From contig JASBSU010000038.1 of NCBI GenBank assembly GCA_030148725.1, forward strand, positions 1 to 62,211: 62,211 nucleotides of DNA, in the 5' to 3' direction. The DNA is from Hyphomicrobium sp. (GTDB taxonomy: Bacteria > Pseudomonadota > Alphaproteobacteria > Rhizobiales > Hyphomicrobiaceae). Numbering within the stretch: the stretch's first letter is position 1; the number at the start of each line of letters is the position of its first letter. The notes beneath the pieces were generated by a model. It was not told the DNA's origin. It ran no database searches and saw only the letters and a list, made by a program, of their open reading frames with translations. Positions 25,304 through 34,370 of this stretch are shown here, in pieces. Position numbers and translations under genes: made by a program.

Positions 25304-28300
25304 CACTGGCCCGCGGTGACGGTGAGCTTGCCCGCCGCCGTGCGCGCGTAGCGCTCGGGACGATACATGTCCTCCACCGTCGCTGCCGGATGGACGAATG
25401 CACCGGGCGTCACGGCGCGAACGAGGTAGGCGACGGTCGCCGAAGCGGCCGGTCCCTTGGTGCTCGTCTGGCCGTCCGGCGTCGCCTCGGCTTCCTCGCT
25501 TGCCGCCGCGACATTGCCAGCCGAGAGGTTGAAGGCCGCAACGAAACGGTCGTCGCGGAACTCCGAGTGCTCCGGCTGCACGGTCGTCTTCAGCCAGTCG
25601 AGGGCTTTGACATCGCCGCTGTCGACGAGACGCGGGTTATCGATCTCGAATCCGGCAGGCAGACGATCGACCAGCATCACGCGGCCACCCGGCTCCTTGG
25701 CCGTGATCTTCACGACCGCAACCAGACGCTCGTTCTGCTTGATCTGCGCTTCTCCACCGACCGCACTCTTGAGGTCCACCGGCTTGCCGTCGAGCGTGTA
25801 GTAGCTGCGCTCCACGGTGAAGCCTTTCGAGACCGGAGGCTCGGGCGTCAGAGCCGAACCGATGACGCTGACCACGGCATCAACAGGTGCTTCGCCCTCG
25901 TTGGTAACGGTGAGCGGAGCCTTGAGCAGTTCCTCCGCCGACATCGCCCGCGTGACCGCACCGACGACCGGCGCGCCGTTGACGATGAGCTTCAGGTCCC
26001 GGCCCTCCTGGCTCAGCGCGTTCGCCGCCAGCAGCATCCAGGCCTGCTCCTGCGTCGAGGTGTAGTTCCGCGCCGTGTAGGCCTTGGCGATGACATTGAT
26101 GAGCTTCGGCGCTTCGACGTTCGAGACGCGCGTCTCGCTCGCCAAGGTCACCAGTGCCGCGCTGTCACGCAGGTCCGAGCCGTAGTCGGCGCGAAAGCCG
26201 CCGAGCCCGGTTGCTTCCGGCAGATCGAGCGCACCGAGCGCCGAGCCGAACGCCGTCTCGGCACGCACCTTGTCGCCCATCATCGCCAGCGCCGCACCGA
26301 GCTGGGCCCGCGCCAACGGCGTCGAGAAGCGGTCGATACGCGTATCGGCGTAATAGCGCAGATCGCCGATCGGCGCGCGGCCGTTGCGGGCGAGAACGTA
26401 GAGCGCGTACGCCCGGTCCTCGCCGCCCTTCTGGAAGTCCTCGGCGTAGGCGATGAAGTTCTGCAGCCTGTCGAGCGCCTGGTTGAAGCCCTGCGGGTTC
26501 ACCGCAAAGCCCTGCTCCTTGGCGCGTGTCAGGAAGTCGGTGACGTAGCCGGTCAGCCAGAGATCCGTCGTCGACGGCCCCCAGACACCGAACGCGCCGC
26601 TGTTGTCCTGCATCTCGAACACGCGATCGACGGCCTTCTGCACGCGCTCCTTCAGCTCCTTGTCGGGCGCAATGCCAAGCTGCGAGGCAACCGCGTTCGC
26701 GTAAAGCAGCGGCAGTGCACGGCTCACCGTCTGCTCGGCGCAGCCATACGGATAGCGGTCGAGCGACGTCAGCAGCGAGGGAACGTCGAGCCGCGCGATT
26801 GGCCCGGCACTGATCGACACGCGGGTGCGTGAGGCGATCATGTCGCGTACGAGGTCGGGGCTGAGCGAGATGTTTCCACCCGGCTTCAGCGTGGCGACGG
26901 TCGTGCGCTTGATGTCGGCCGCCGGCGGCTTCACGTCGAACGTCAGGTGACGCTTGACGTCGATGCCGTCGGGACCGGTGACGCGGATGTCGTAGTCGAT
27001 GAGGCCGACGTCCGTCGGCTTGATCGGCACCTGCACCGCGCGCCGCTCGTTCGCCTTGAGGTCGAGGCTTGCCGTGTGCACGGACGTCTCGCCGTTCAGC
27101 AGATCGACTTTGTATGCCGCCGCGGGCCCTTCGACATTGTGCACGGCGAGGTCGAGGCGAGCCTCATCGCCGAGCGTCAGGAACCGGGGACCGGACGCGG
27201 TAAGCGCCACGGCATCGCGTACGATCACGTCGGCTTGACCATGCCCGAGCTTGTCGGCGCTCCAGGCAACGGCCATGAGGCGCACCGTGCCGTTGAAGTC
27301 GGGGATGTCGAAGTTGACCGTGGCAGTGCCATCGGGACCGACGCTGACGATGCCAGAGAACTCGGCAACCGTTGCTTCGACCGGCGGGCTTCCCTGCAGG
27401 CCAAGGTCCGCGCCGCCGTCACCGCCCGAGCGCAGCGTGCCGCGTTCAGCGCGCATGCCGTCGATCAGTCGGCCGTAGAAGTCGCGGATTTCCAGTCCCA
27501 TGCGACGCTGCGCGTAGAACCAGTTCTCCGGCGCCGGGGTTTGGAAACGCGTCAGGTTGACGATGCCGAGATCGACTGCGGCGAGCGTGATGCGTGCCTC
27601 CTCGCCGGCCTTCAACCCTTCGATTTTCACCGGAACAGTGAGCGTCGTGCCGGACTTGATCTTCTCCGGCGGCGACATCGCAACGCTGAGCGTCTTGCTC
27701 GCCTGGTCGAGGCCGAGCCACTGCACGCCGATGGCGCGCGATGGCATACGCTTCAGGCTTTCATCGAGCGGACGATAGAGCATGGCGGTCACGTAGGCGC
27801 CCGGCCCCCAGTCCTCGCCGACCACGACGTCGGCTTCGCCACCGCCGTTCGGCACCTCGATTTCCTGCTGCGACAGCAGCCCGTTCGACAGAACCGACAC
27901 GAGCGCCTTTCCGCCAAGCTTGGTCGCGATGCGCAGCTTGGCCGTCTCGCCGCTCTTGTAGCTCGCGCGGTCGAGCGCCACGTCGAGCACTTCCGGGCTC
28001 TCCGCTTCGTTCGACGCCGAGTACCAGCCGGCGTTGAAGGTCATGCTCGCCGCCGGACCGCTGGGATCGGCCGAGGTCACATCCAGCTTATAGCGGCCCC
28101 ACTCGACGCCAGCCTCGATCTTGGCGAAGGCGCCGTCGGCAGATACGTCGAACGTGCCGTCGGCAACTTTGCGCGTCAGCGTCACGGCCTCGTAGTTCCA
28201 CTGGCCATCGCGACGATACCACTGCCAGTTCGTGTCGAGGCGATTGAGGACCCAGCTGAGGCCCTTCGCATCGACGCGCTTGCCGGCGCTGTCGAGCACG

Positions 28301-30612
28301 ACGACTTCAAACCCGGCCGTTTGCTTCTCGTCGAGCTCCGACGCTTTGAACAGCGGCTTCAAGCCGACGCGAGGCTGCTTGAGATCGACCGGAATTGTGA
28401 CGCTGCGTTCGATGGTGCGGCCGCCCGATTCACGCAGCCGCAGAATGACGTTGGCTTCGAGCGGCTTTGCCGTCTGAGTGACGGGCGGCAGAGTGACGGC
28501 TACCTGGGCGACACCCTGCGCGTCCGTCGTGGTCGAGGCTTCGAGCGGCTTCCTCACCGGTTCGATGGCCTCGTCGGCCTGCCCGAACGTGAAGCCGGGA
28601 TAGCCGTCGACGTCCTTTTTCGACGGGCGCACGACGATATCGCCCTCGATGGCGAGGTCGGCTGCCGGCGGCCCATAGAGGTACCGGCCGGTGGCCTTGA
28701 TGGTCTGCGTCTCCTGCGGAGCGAGCGCTGCGGTTGGCGCCTCGATCTTGAGGTCCAGCCGCTCGGGCACGAAGTCTTCGACGAGGAAGGACACCTGCGT
28801 GATGGCGTCCTTGTTCGGATCGGTGTGCAGCTTCGCACGCCACGTGCCGGTCTGCGCCGACGGTGCCAGAGGCAGCGTGATGTCACGGCCGCCGAGCCCG
28901 CGATCCTTCAGCGTGTAGCGCGCATGCTCGACGCCATCCGGCCGCGAGACGATGAGCGTCACCGGCAGGCTCGCCGCCTTCCCGGCCGCGTCACGGACGA
29001 GCGCCGCGATATGCACGTCTTCGCCGGGGCGGTAGACGCCGCGCTCGGTGTAGACGAACCCGTCGAGCGGTCCCGGAGCCTCGCGGCCCTTCACGCCACG
29101 ATCCGTCAGATCGAACGCGCCGGACGTCAGGTCGAGAAACGCGTATTCGCCGTTCGCATTCTCCGCAACCAGCATCGCTGGCTGCAGACCCCCTTCACCG
29201 CGCGCGAGGCCGGCGTCGAAGCGCGCATAGCCGCGTGCGTCGGTCTTGGCGGTGCCCAGCACCTCGTTGTTGCGGGCGATCAGCTTTACGTTCGCTTCGC
29301 CGGAAGGCGTCGCGTCGGCGAGCGAGCGAACGAACGCGTGCACGCCATCGTCACCGGTGAATGCGGTGAGGCCGAGGTCCGAAACGATGAACCACTGCGT
29401 CGCCTCGGTGCCGTAGTCATCGCGCGACTTCTGCGTCGGCTTGGCGACCATCACGTAGACGCCCGGCTTCAGCACACCAACCGCGTCAGTGACCGGCAGC
29501 GCCGTCGTGATCTCCTCGTTGAGCTTCTGCGGCACGTCCATCGAGCCGGTGAAAACCTTCTCGCCCGTCCGCGACTTGATCTGCTCGATCTCGTAGCTCT
29601 GGAGCTGACGCTGGAAATCGCCGTTTTCGAGCGCACCGACGAGGTTGCGATCGTTGATGCGATAGACCTCCACCTCGACTTTCGAGGTGTTGATGGAGAC
29701 GAGCGGAATGCCCTGCTGTCCGCGGCTCGGCAGCACATAGGACTTGCCCGAGAAACGCACGAACGGCTTGCGGTCAGGAACGTAGACCGCGATCTCGATG
29801 GATTTTCTCAGTTCCTCTTCTACGGAGGAAGGCAGCCCTGCGCGAACCTGCACCTGATAGCGCTGGCCGTGCGACAGCCCCTCGATGCAAAGCTGCTCGT
29901 TCTCTGCCGTTACGCTTTGCGGATCTTTGCCGTCCACCGAGACGAACTTGCTGAAATCGACCTGTCCGCGTGCCAGCCCCTCCGAGAACTGCAGGCACAG
30001 GCGCGGCGACGATGTCTCTGCGTCCGACTTGTAGTCGGTCATGCGGAAGCCGTGCTCGGTCCGCAGCTTGTCGTACGTCTCGCGCACCGCACTGTTGTCG
30101 GCGAGCGCAAGGCTCGTCTTCAGCGCATCGAGTGCCGGGCGCCAGTAGGAGCGCCGCTGCAGAGCATCGCCCAGGACCGCCAGCGCCTTGGCCCGCTGCG
30201 GATCGTTTTGGCTGCGCTCATATCCGATGTACGCTGCACCCGAGGCGTTGACCGGCAAGTCATAGCGCTCGCTGTCCTTGTTGGGATCGGGCGGAATGGC
30301 GAGCAGCGCGCGTGCCAGGCCCACCCAGCCGTCCGCGTCGCGGCTGTCGGCGACCGCCGCACCGGCGAAGCTGCGCGAGGCAGCGCGCGGATCGGAGCGC
30401 AATTGGCGCTCGCCCTCTCGCTTGAGGTCGGCGGCACTCTTGTCCGACAGCTTCCAGTTCGACTTGAGATACGCCTCGTAGCGTTCGGCATCCGATTTGA
30501 CGCCCTGATGGGCGAACGGATGCACGTCCTGCGAAGCCTGTTGCTGCGCCAACGCGGGCGTCAGCGGCAGTATGAGCGTGAAGGCCATGAATAGGCGCGC
30601 GAGCAATGACAT
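25303..30612 (-). CDS. Bacterial alpha-2-macroglobulin with intact thioester motif
   Basis: The 1769-residue product has a signal peptide (LLARLFMAFTLILPLTPALA), an N-terminal helical section and a long series of macroglobulin-like beta-sandwich domains. The bait and thioester region follows. The thioester CxEQ is present as GCAEQ (Cys1291, Gln1294, in YPYGCAEQTVSRAL), so covalent trapping of proteases is possible; many bacterial relatives have lost it. A helical thioester domain and receptor-like C-terminal domain follow. It acts in the periplasm, in E. coli together with PBP1C, the next gene here with overlapping codons. The start has AAGGTGG at a good distance. Confidence 0.95.
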   Translation of the reverse strand: MSLLARLFMAFTLILPLTPALAQQQASQDVHPFAHQGVKSDAERYEAYLKSNWKLSDKSAADLKREGERQLRSDPRAASRSFAGAAVADSRDADGWVGLARALLAIPPDPNKDSERYDLPVNASGAAYIGYERSQNDPQRAKALAVLGDALQRRSYWRPALDALKTSLALADNSAVRETYDKLRTEHGFRMTDYKSDAETSSPRLCLQFSEGLARGQVDFSKFVSVDGKDPQSVTAENEQLCIEGLSHGQRYQVQVRAGLPSSVEEELRKSIEIAVYVPDRKPFVRFSGKSYVLPSRGQQGIPLVSINTSKVEVEVYRINDRNLVGALENGDFQRQLQSYEIEQIKSRTGEKVFTGSMDVPQKLNEEITTALPVTDAVGVLKPGVYVMVAKPTQKSRDDYGTEATQWFIVSDLGLTAFTGDDGVHAFVRSLADATPSGEANVKLIARNNEVLGTAKTDARGYARFDAGLARGEGGLQPAMLVAENANGEYAFLDLTSGAFDLTDRGVKGREAPGPLDGFVYTERGVYRPGEDVHIAALVRDAAGKAASLPVTLIVSRPDGVEHARYTLKDRGLGGRDITLPLAPSAQTGTWRAKLHTDPNKDAITQVSFLVEDFVPERLDLKIEAPTAALAPQETQTIKATGRYLYGPPAADLAIEGDIVVRPSKKDVDGYPGFTFGQADEAIEPVRKPLEASTTTDAQGVAQVAVTLPPVTQTAKPLEANVILRLRESGGRTIERSVTIPVDLKQPRVGLKPLFKASELDEKQTAGFEVVVLDSAGKRVDAKGLSWVLNRLDTNWQWYRRDGQWNYEAVTLTRKVADGTFDVSADGAFAKIEAGVEWGRYKLDVTSADPSGPAASMTFNAGWYSASNEAESPEVLDVALDRASYKSGETAKLRIATKLGGKALVSVLSNGLLSQQEIEVPNGGGEADVVVGEDWGPGAYVTAMLYRPLDESLKRMPSRAIGVQWLGLDQASKTLSVAMSPPEKIKSGTTLTVPVKIEGLKAGEEARITLAAVDLGIVNLTRFQTPAPENWFYAQRRMGLEIRDFYGRLIDGMRAERGTLRSGGDGGADLGLQGSPPVEATVAEFSGIVSVGPDGTATVNFDIPDFNGTVRLMAVAWSADKLGHGQADVIVRDAVALTASGPRFLTLGDEARLDLAVHNVEGPAAAYKVDLLNGETSVHTASLDLKANERRAVQVPIKPTDVGLIDYDIRVTGPDGIDVKRHLTFDVKPPAADIKRTTVATLKPGGNISLSPDLVRDMIASRTRVSISAGPIARLDVPSLLTSLDRYPYGCAEQTVSRALPLLYANAVASQLGIAPDKELKERVQKAVDRVFEMQDNSGAFGVWGPSTTDLWLTGYVTDFLTRAKEQGFAVNPQGFNQALDRLQNFIAYAEDFQKGGEDRAYALYVLARNGRAPIGDLRYYADTRIDRFSTPLARAQLGAALAMMGDKVRAETAFGSALGALDLPEATGLGGFRADYGSDLRDSAALVTLASETRVSNVEAPKLINVIAKAYTARNYTSTQEQAWMLLAANALSQEGRDLKLIVNGAPVVGAVTRAMSAEELLKAPLTVTNEGEAPVDAVVSVIGSALTPEPPVSKGFTVERSYYTLDGKPVDLKSAVGGEAQIKQNERLVAVVKITAKEPGGRVMLVDRLPAGFEIDNPRLVDSGDVKALDWLKTTVQPEHSEFRDDRFVAAFNLSAGNVAAASEEAEATPDGQTSTKGPAASATVAYLVRAVTPGAFVHPAATVEDMYRPERYARTAAGKLTVTAGQ

Positions 30613-30780
30613 GGGTGGCCACCTTGGGGGACTGAGCCGGAAACGATCCGCTTGCAGTATCGGAGCGTTAGATGTTCCGGTGAAGGCGATCGGGGCCCAA
30701 TGTCCACGCGGTGGGGATAAGGCGGGAAATATCGCCAGTTCCCGCCACTTGCGGCTCGTTGCACGCTGGCAGAAACGACA

Positions 30781-30806
30781 AGGCCGGCGCTCGTTGGCAC
30801 CGGCCT
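30781..30806 (-). terminator. Hairpin ending the minus-strand unit upstream of alpha-2-macroglobulin
   Basis: AGGCCGG (30781-30787) and CCGGCCT (30800-30806) form a perfect 7-base stem with a 12-base loop, 35 bases past the stop of the gene at 30841. The minus strand continues with a weak T-rich stretch, and the plus strand has six T shortly after. It could work in either direction. The remaining 170 bases up to 30612 hold the alpha-2-macroglobulin promoter, with nothing else recognised. Confidence 0.5.
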
Positions 30807-30840
30807 CGTTTGAACAGTTTTTTGGGGTTGAGCGCGCCGC

Positions 30841-31425
30841 TTACTGGCGTTGCAGACCCTCGGGGATGCTCTCCGCTGCAACGCCGATCTCTGGCATCTG
30901 GGCGAGCGCGGCGGCAAGCGGCGGAACCGTGAAGAGCGGTGCCGTTGCGCGCCACAAGCTCTCGAACGAGCGGGTGGCGTGCGCACAGGTCTGCGCGCAG
31001 TTGGCGGCATAGTTCTCCAGGGCATCACGCTTGCCGGGGTCGCGACGCATGCAATCGCCGACCCAGGCCGTGGCCGGGGCGAGGACGAGCTGCTCGTGGG
31101 CTGCCAGCAGGCGCTGATCGCGAACGATGCGGCACTCGCTCGGCATCGCGAACGGGCCCATCTGCTGCACGGGGTGAGCCGAATCGACTTCGCTGAAGAT
31201 GGCGCGCACACGAATCCCCATCGACGCCATGCGCTCGGCATGGCTACGCAGGGCCTGCGCGACCGGGCTTTCGGGAGAACGGGCGATGAGCAGATAGCAC
31301 CCGCCCGTAATATGCAGGCCGTGAGCGGAGCGGGCATCAAGATCGTCGCCGATGAAGGCCGTCAGCTTCGCGACCTTCTCGGCAATGGACTGGCCATGCA
31401 GAAGAGATGGAGTTTCATTGGACAT
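30841..31425 (-). CDS. Hypothetical protein of 194 residues
   Basis: I do not recognise this family. The product is soluble, mixed alpha/beta, and rich in Ala, Arg and Cys (six Cys, of which Asn-Cys-Ala-Gln-Thr-Cys-Ala-His forms a close pair). It opens with helix LLHGQSIAEKVAKLTAFIGDD, then a strand GLHITGGCYLLIA followed by helix PVAQALRSHAERMASMG. No membrane segment or signal is seen. The start at 31425 is chosen because GGGGGACC lies upstream; the frame is open to 31524. It stands alone, 151 bases after the 851-residue membrane protein gene on the same strand. Confidence 0.68.
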   Translation of the reverse strand: MSNETPSLLHGQSIAEKVAKLTAFIGDDLDARSAHGLHITGGCYLLIARSPESPVAQALRSHAERMASMGIRVRAIFSEVDSAHPVQQMGPFAMPSECRIVRDQRLLAAHEQLVLAPATAWVGDCMRRDPGKRDALENYAANCAQTCAHATRSFESLWRATAPLFTVPPLAAALAQMPEIGVAAESIPEGLQRQ

Positions 31426-31576
31426 GACCGTGGTCCCCCTTGTTGCCCGGGATCGAAGCGCGAGACATGTCCCACCGGGTTTGTTGCTGTTGCCGCTCAT
31501 TAAGCTGCCATTTCGGTTAAGCAAGAGTTTCAGACTGACTCACGATGAGTGAATTCGAGCGTGCGCGGACAACGGC

Positions 31577-34132
31577 TTAGTCCACCATCCTGCGAAGCAC
31601 CCGTGGCGGCTCGAAGTCCACAGAGAGCGAATCCTGTGGATCGGAAAGATCCTCCAGAAGCAGCGTCTCAGAGTTCGCAACGGGCTCCGATCCCGTTGTG
31701 GCAAGCGCCAATTCGAGCTGATCGGTGCGCTGATCTTCCGTCTCGATCTGCAGCGCGTCCGACAGTCTCTTGATCGCCTCGGGAAGCGAAGTGTCGCCGA
31801 CCGGCACGTGGAAGGTTGCGGTCTCGCGTCGCAGCTCGACGCCGATGGTCGCGTGAACGTCGCTGTCACCGCGCGTCTGGCCAGGCGCGGGGAACGGAAC
31901 GACGACGGTCTGCTCTTCGACGGCCGGCGTGGTGCGCGCGGTGTTGCTGTTGGCCGGATCCGGCGCTTCCTCTAGGGCTTCGTAGGTGGAGAGTTCCGCT
32001 TCCGCGAGGCCTGCATAGTTCCCGAAGCGCTGGCGATACGCTTTGTCCGCCTTCGGGTCCGGCCGCATCGAGACAGGCTCTCGCTGGCGCTCCGGCTCCT
32101 TCATGGCGGCCGAGACCGCCGGCCGGCTTGGCCGCAGCGTCGGCTCAGGAACCGCGCCCGGACGATGCTGGAAGATGCTCGGGCGGCTCCGGCGCCGGCG
32201 CACAGTGAGGCGCGAGGCTGCCTCGGGCAGCTCCCGGCTCTCCGATTTCGGCTGCACGGCTTCCTGGATTTCGCGTTCGAACGCCGCCCGCACCTCGGGC
32301 ACCTCTTCCACCGCCGGCCGCATGGCCTCCTGGCGCCGGCGCTCGGCCTCGATGCGACCCGCTGCGCCCATGACGGCCCCGAGGATCATCTCCGGCCAGG
32401 CGCCGTTCTTGAAGGCGTAGATCCTGAACGCGGGAAGCTCCTCGCCGTGGCGGTCGGCGACGAACATGGACTTCAGCCCACGCAGCGCGCGCGGCACGGG
32501 CGCGATCTGGCTGTCCCGGTAGCATTCGATGAACTTCGACCCCTGCCGGCGCAGCTTCCGATGCGCGACGAGCCCCGGCGCGATCTTCCACGGCCGCGAC
32601 AGGACGCCCTGTCCTTCAAGCGCATAGCAGAGGTTGGCGAGCGCCTGCGCGTCGCGGCGCAGCTGTTCCCGCTGCGGGTGATGGCGCGGCGCATTGAGCG
32701 GCACCGCCACGTAGTAGGTGCCACCCGATTCGAAGATCACCTCGCGGAACACATCGAACGTGCGCCGCATATCCTCGTGGTTATGGATCTCCGAGAACCG
32801 CGACAGGATAGGGAACACCGGCCCGCGCTCCGCCTCGATCATGCTCTGCCGCGTCGCGACGAAGCGGTTCATCGGCCGCCCGATGGAAACGAGCAGCAGG
32901 CACAGGTCCACGAACACGGCAACGCCGAGCGGAATGTAGTCGCGTTTCGACAGCCCCACCGCCTCGTTGTTGAGGGCATGCAGTGCAGCCGGATTGTCGA
33001 TCGACTGCACGGCCCGCTGCTGCAGCACCCGCAACTCGTCGGCCGACGGCGGCAGCTCGAATGAAAGGAGGCCGATGAAGGTCGCCGTCAGGCGCCGGAA
33101 GGCTTCGATGGTGGCTTCCGAGCCCTCGACAGCCGCAATCTCCGGCTTCTCCAGCGTCGGAAGTTGGTCGATGGCGCGGACGACGCCACGTAGTGCCACC
33201 TGCAACTGGGCGTCGGGGCACGAGATCGATTTGCCGTTGCCTGTGTCGATCGTCGTCCGCTCAGCCCGGTCGGCAAGATCGGTCCGTATCTGCCGCAGCT
33301 GCGGGTCGGTACGGAACGCGTTGAAGCCCGTCACCGTCATGTCGAGGCGACGTCCTAGCAAGCGCATGAACTCGTTGCGCGTGCCCGTCGTGGCATCGAC
33401 CGTCGAAGCATCGTTCGAGACGATCTTGACGAGATCGGCATCGAGCGCCGCCATGTCGCCCTTGATCGACGTGACGCGTGTTTTGACGAACTCGGACGCA
33501 AAGCCGAACCGCGCGGCATCCTCATCGCGCATCTTCCGCCGCGGCCCGTCGCCCGGCGAGGAATTGGGGCATGTCGTCCCGCGCTCACGTTCGACGCCCG
33601 CCTTCTCGGTCGATAGCGCCGCGAGTTGAACCAGCGTTCCTTGCAACTGTTCGAGCCGCGTTGCCGCGCCGTGCAGCGACGATTGCACCTGGCCGACGGC
33701 ACTCTCCGCCGAACGCGCGGCTTCCGACCGGCTCTCTAGGACCTTCCAGTAGAATCCGAAGCCGAAACCGACCGAGATGACGGTCAGGAACACATACCCG
33801 AACAGGTAGGAAAGGCGCGTGAACCAGTCGATCGGCGAGAACATCTGGTCGAGCAGCCACACGACCATCGTCATGAGCATGGCGACCGAGAAGCCGATGA
33901 TCAGCTTATGGACGAGCGGCAGAACGCCCATGTTGCTCTCGATGAGCTCGAGCATGCCGACGTACGTCGCGACCCAGGAGAGGCCGGCGAGACCGACGAT
34001 CAGAAACAGCTTCTTGTAGTCGCGCTTCGGCCGTTCCGGCTCGGCCCAATCGGCCGCCGACTCGAAGCCGTAGCCCTGGCTTCCCGGGGAAGTTCTGGTG
34101 CGCGACCAAGGCGCGCCCGTCCGCAACGACAT
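31577..34132 (-). CDS. Large membrane protein with periplasmic coiled-coil region, unknown
   Basis: The 851-residue product has three clustered membrane segments near the N-terminus (about 40-60, LFLIVGLAGLSWVATYVGML; 72-95; 100-122, ending FGFGFYWKVLE). A periplasmic part of about 290 residues follows, with coiled coil (AATRLEQLQGTLVQLAALS) and two lone Cys, then a fourth segment (near 420-440, DYIPLGVAVFVDLCLLLVSIG). The long cytoplasmic tail contains TFDVFREVIFESGGTYYVAVPL and then low-complexity charged sequence. The family is not recognised. The ATG at 34132 (AGCAGGTC upstream) is used rather than TTG 34159. It follows the divergent PBP gene by 238 bases and may be co-expressed with it. 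Confidence 0.82.
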   Translation of the reverse strand: MSLRTGAPWSRTRTSPGSQGYGFESAADWAEPERPKRDYKKLFLIVGLAGLSWVATYVGMLELIESNMGVLPLVHKLIIGFSVAMLMTMVVWLLDQMFSPIDWFTRLSYLFGYVFLTVISVGFGFGFYWKVLESRSEAARSAESAVGQVQSSLHGAATRLEQLQGTLVQLAALSTEKAGVERERGTTCPNSSPGDGPRRKMRDEDAARFGFASEFVKTRVTSIKGDMAALDADLVKIVSNDASTVDATTGTRNEFMRLLGRRLDMTVTGFNAFRTDPQLRQIRTDLADRAERTTIDTGNGKSISCPDAQLQVALRGVVRAIDQLPTLEKPEIAAVEGSEATIEAFRRLTATFIGLLSFELPPSADELRVLQQRAVQSIDNPAALHALNNEAVGLSKRDYIPLGVAVFVDLCLLLVSIGRPMNRFVATRQSMIEAERGPVFPILSRFSEIHNHEDMRRTFDVFREVIFESGGTYYVAVPLNAPRHHPQREQLRRDAQALANLCYALEGQGVLSRPWKIAPGLVAHRKLRRQGSKFIECYRDSQIAPVPRALRGLKSMFVADRHGEELPAFRIYAFKNGAWPEMILGAVMGAAGRIEAERRRQEAMRPAVEEVPEVRAAFEREIQEAVQPKSESRELPEAASRLTVRRRRSRPSIFQHRPGAVPEPTLRPSRPAVSAAMKEPERQREPVSMRPDPKADKAYRQRFGNYAGLAEAELSTYEALEEAPDPANSNTARTTPAVEEQTVVVPFPAPGQTRGDSDVHATIGVELRRETATFHVPVGDTSLPEAIKRLSDALQIETEDQRTDQLELALATTGSEPVANSETLLLEDLSDPQDSLSVDFEPPRVLRRMVD

Positions 34133-34370
34133 CGATGACCTGCTCAACCCATCGCGCAAAAGCGGTCGCCCGCTCGCGACGTTTGCCGTCGCAGAGCAGC
34201 TTCAACCACCGAATGCGCGAACGCCTCTTTCGCCCTTCAGTGTCTTGCCATCGTGCCGGTAAGTGATCCGGGAGTGTTGGTAGGCTTGGTTTTTGTCGCC
34301 AGTGCGGCGTCGCAGTGGCGGAACGCTGCAGTCCACACACGCGCGCTATGCGCAGCCGCTAACGGGGCAC

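Noticed and set aside
26947-30594. A 1215-codon open frame on the plus strand.
   Set aside because: It is wholly antisense to the alpha-2-macroglobulin gene, whose signal peptide and thioester motif are clear. The product is Arg/Ala/Val-rich with no domain, as expected from reverse frames in GC-rich DNA.
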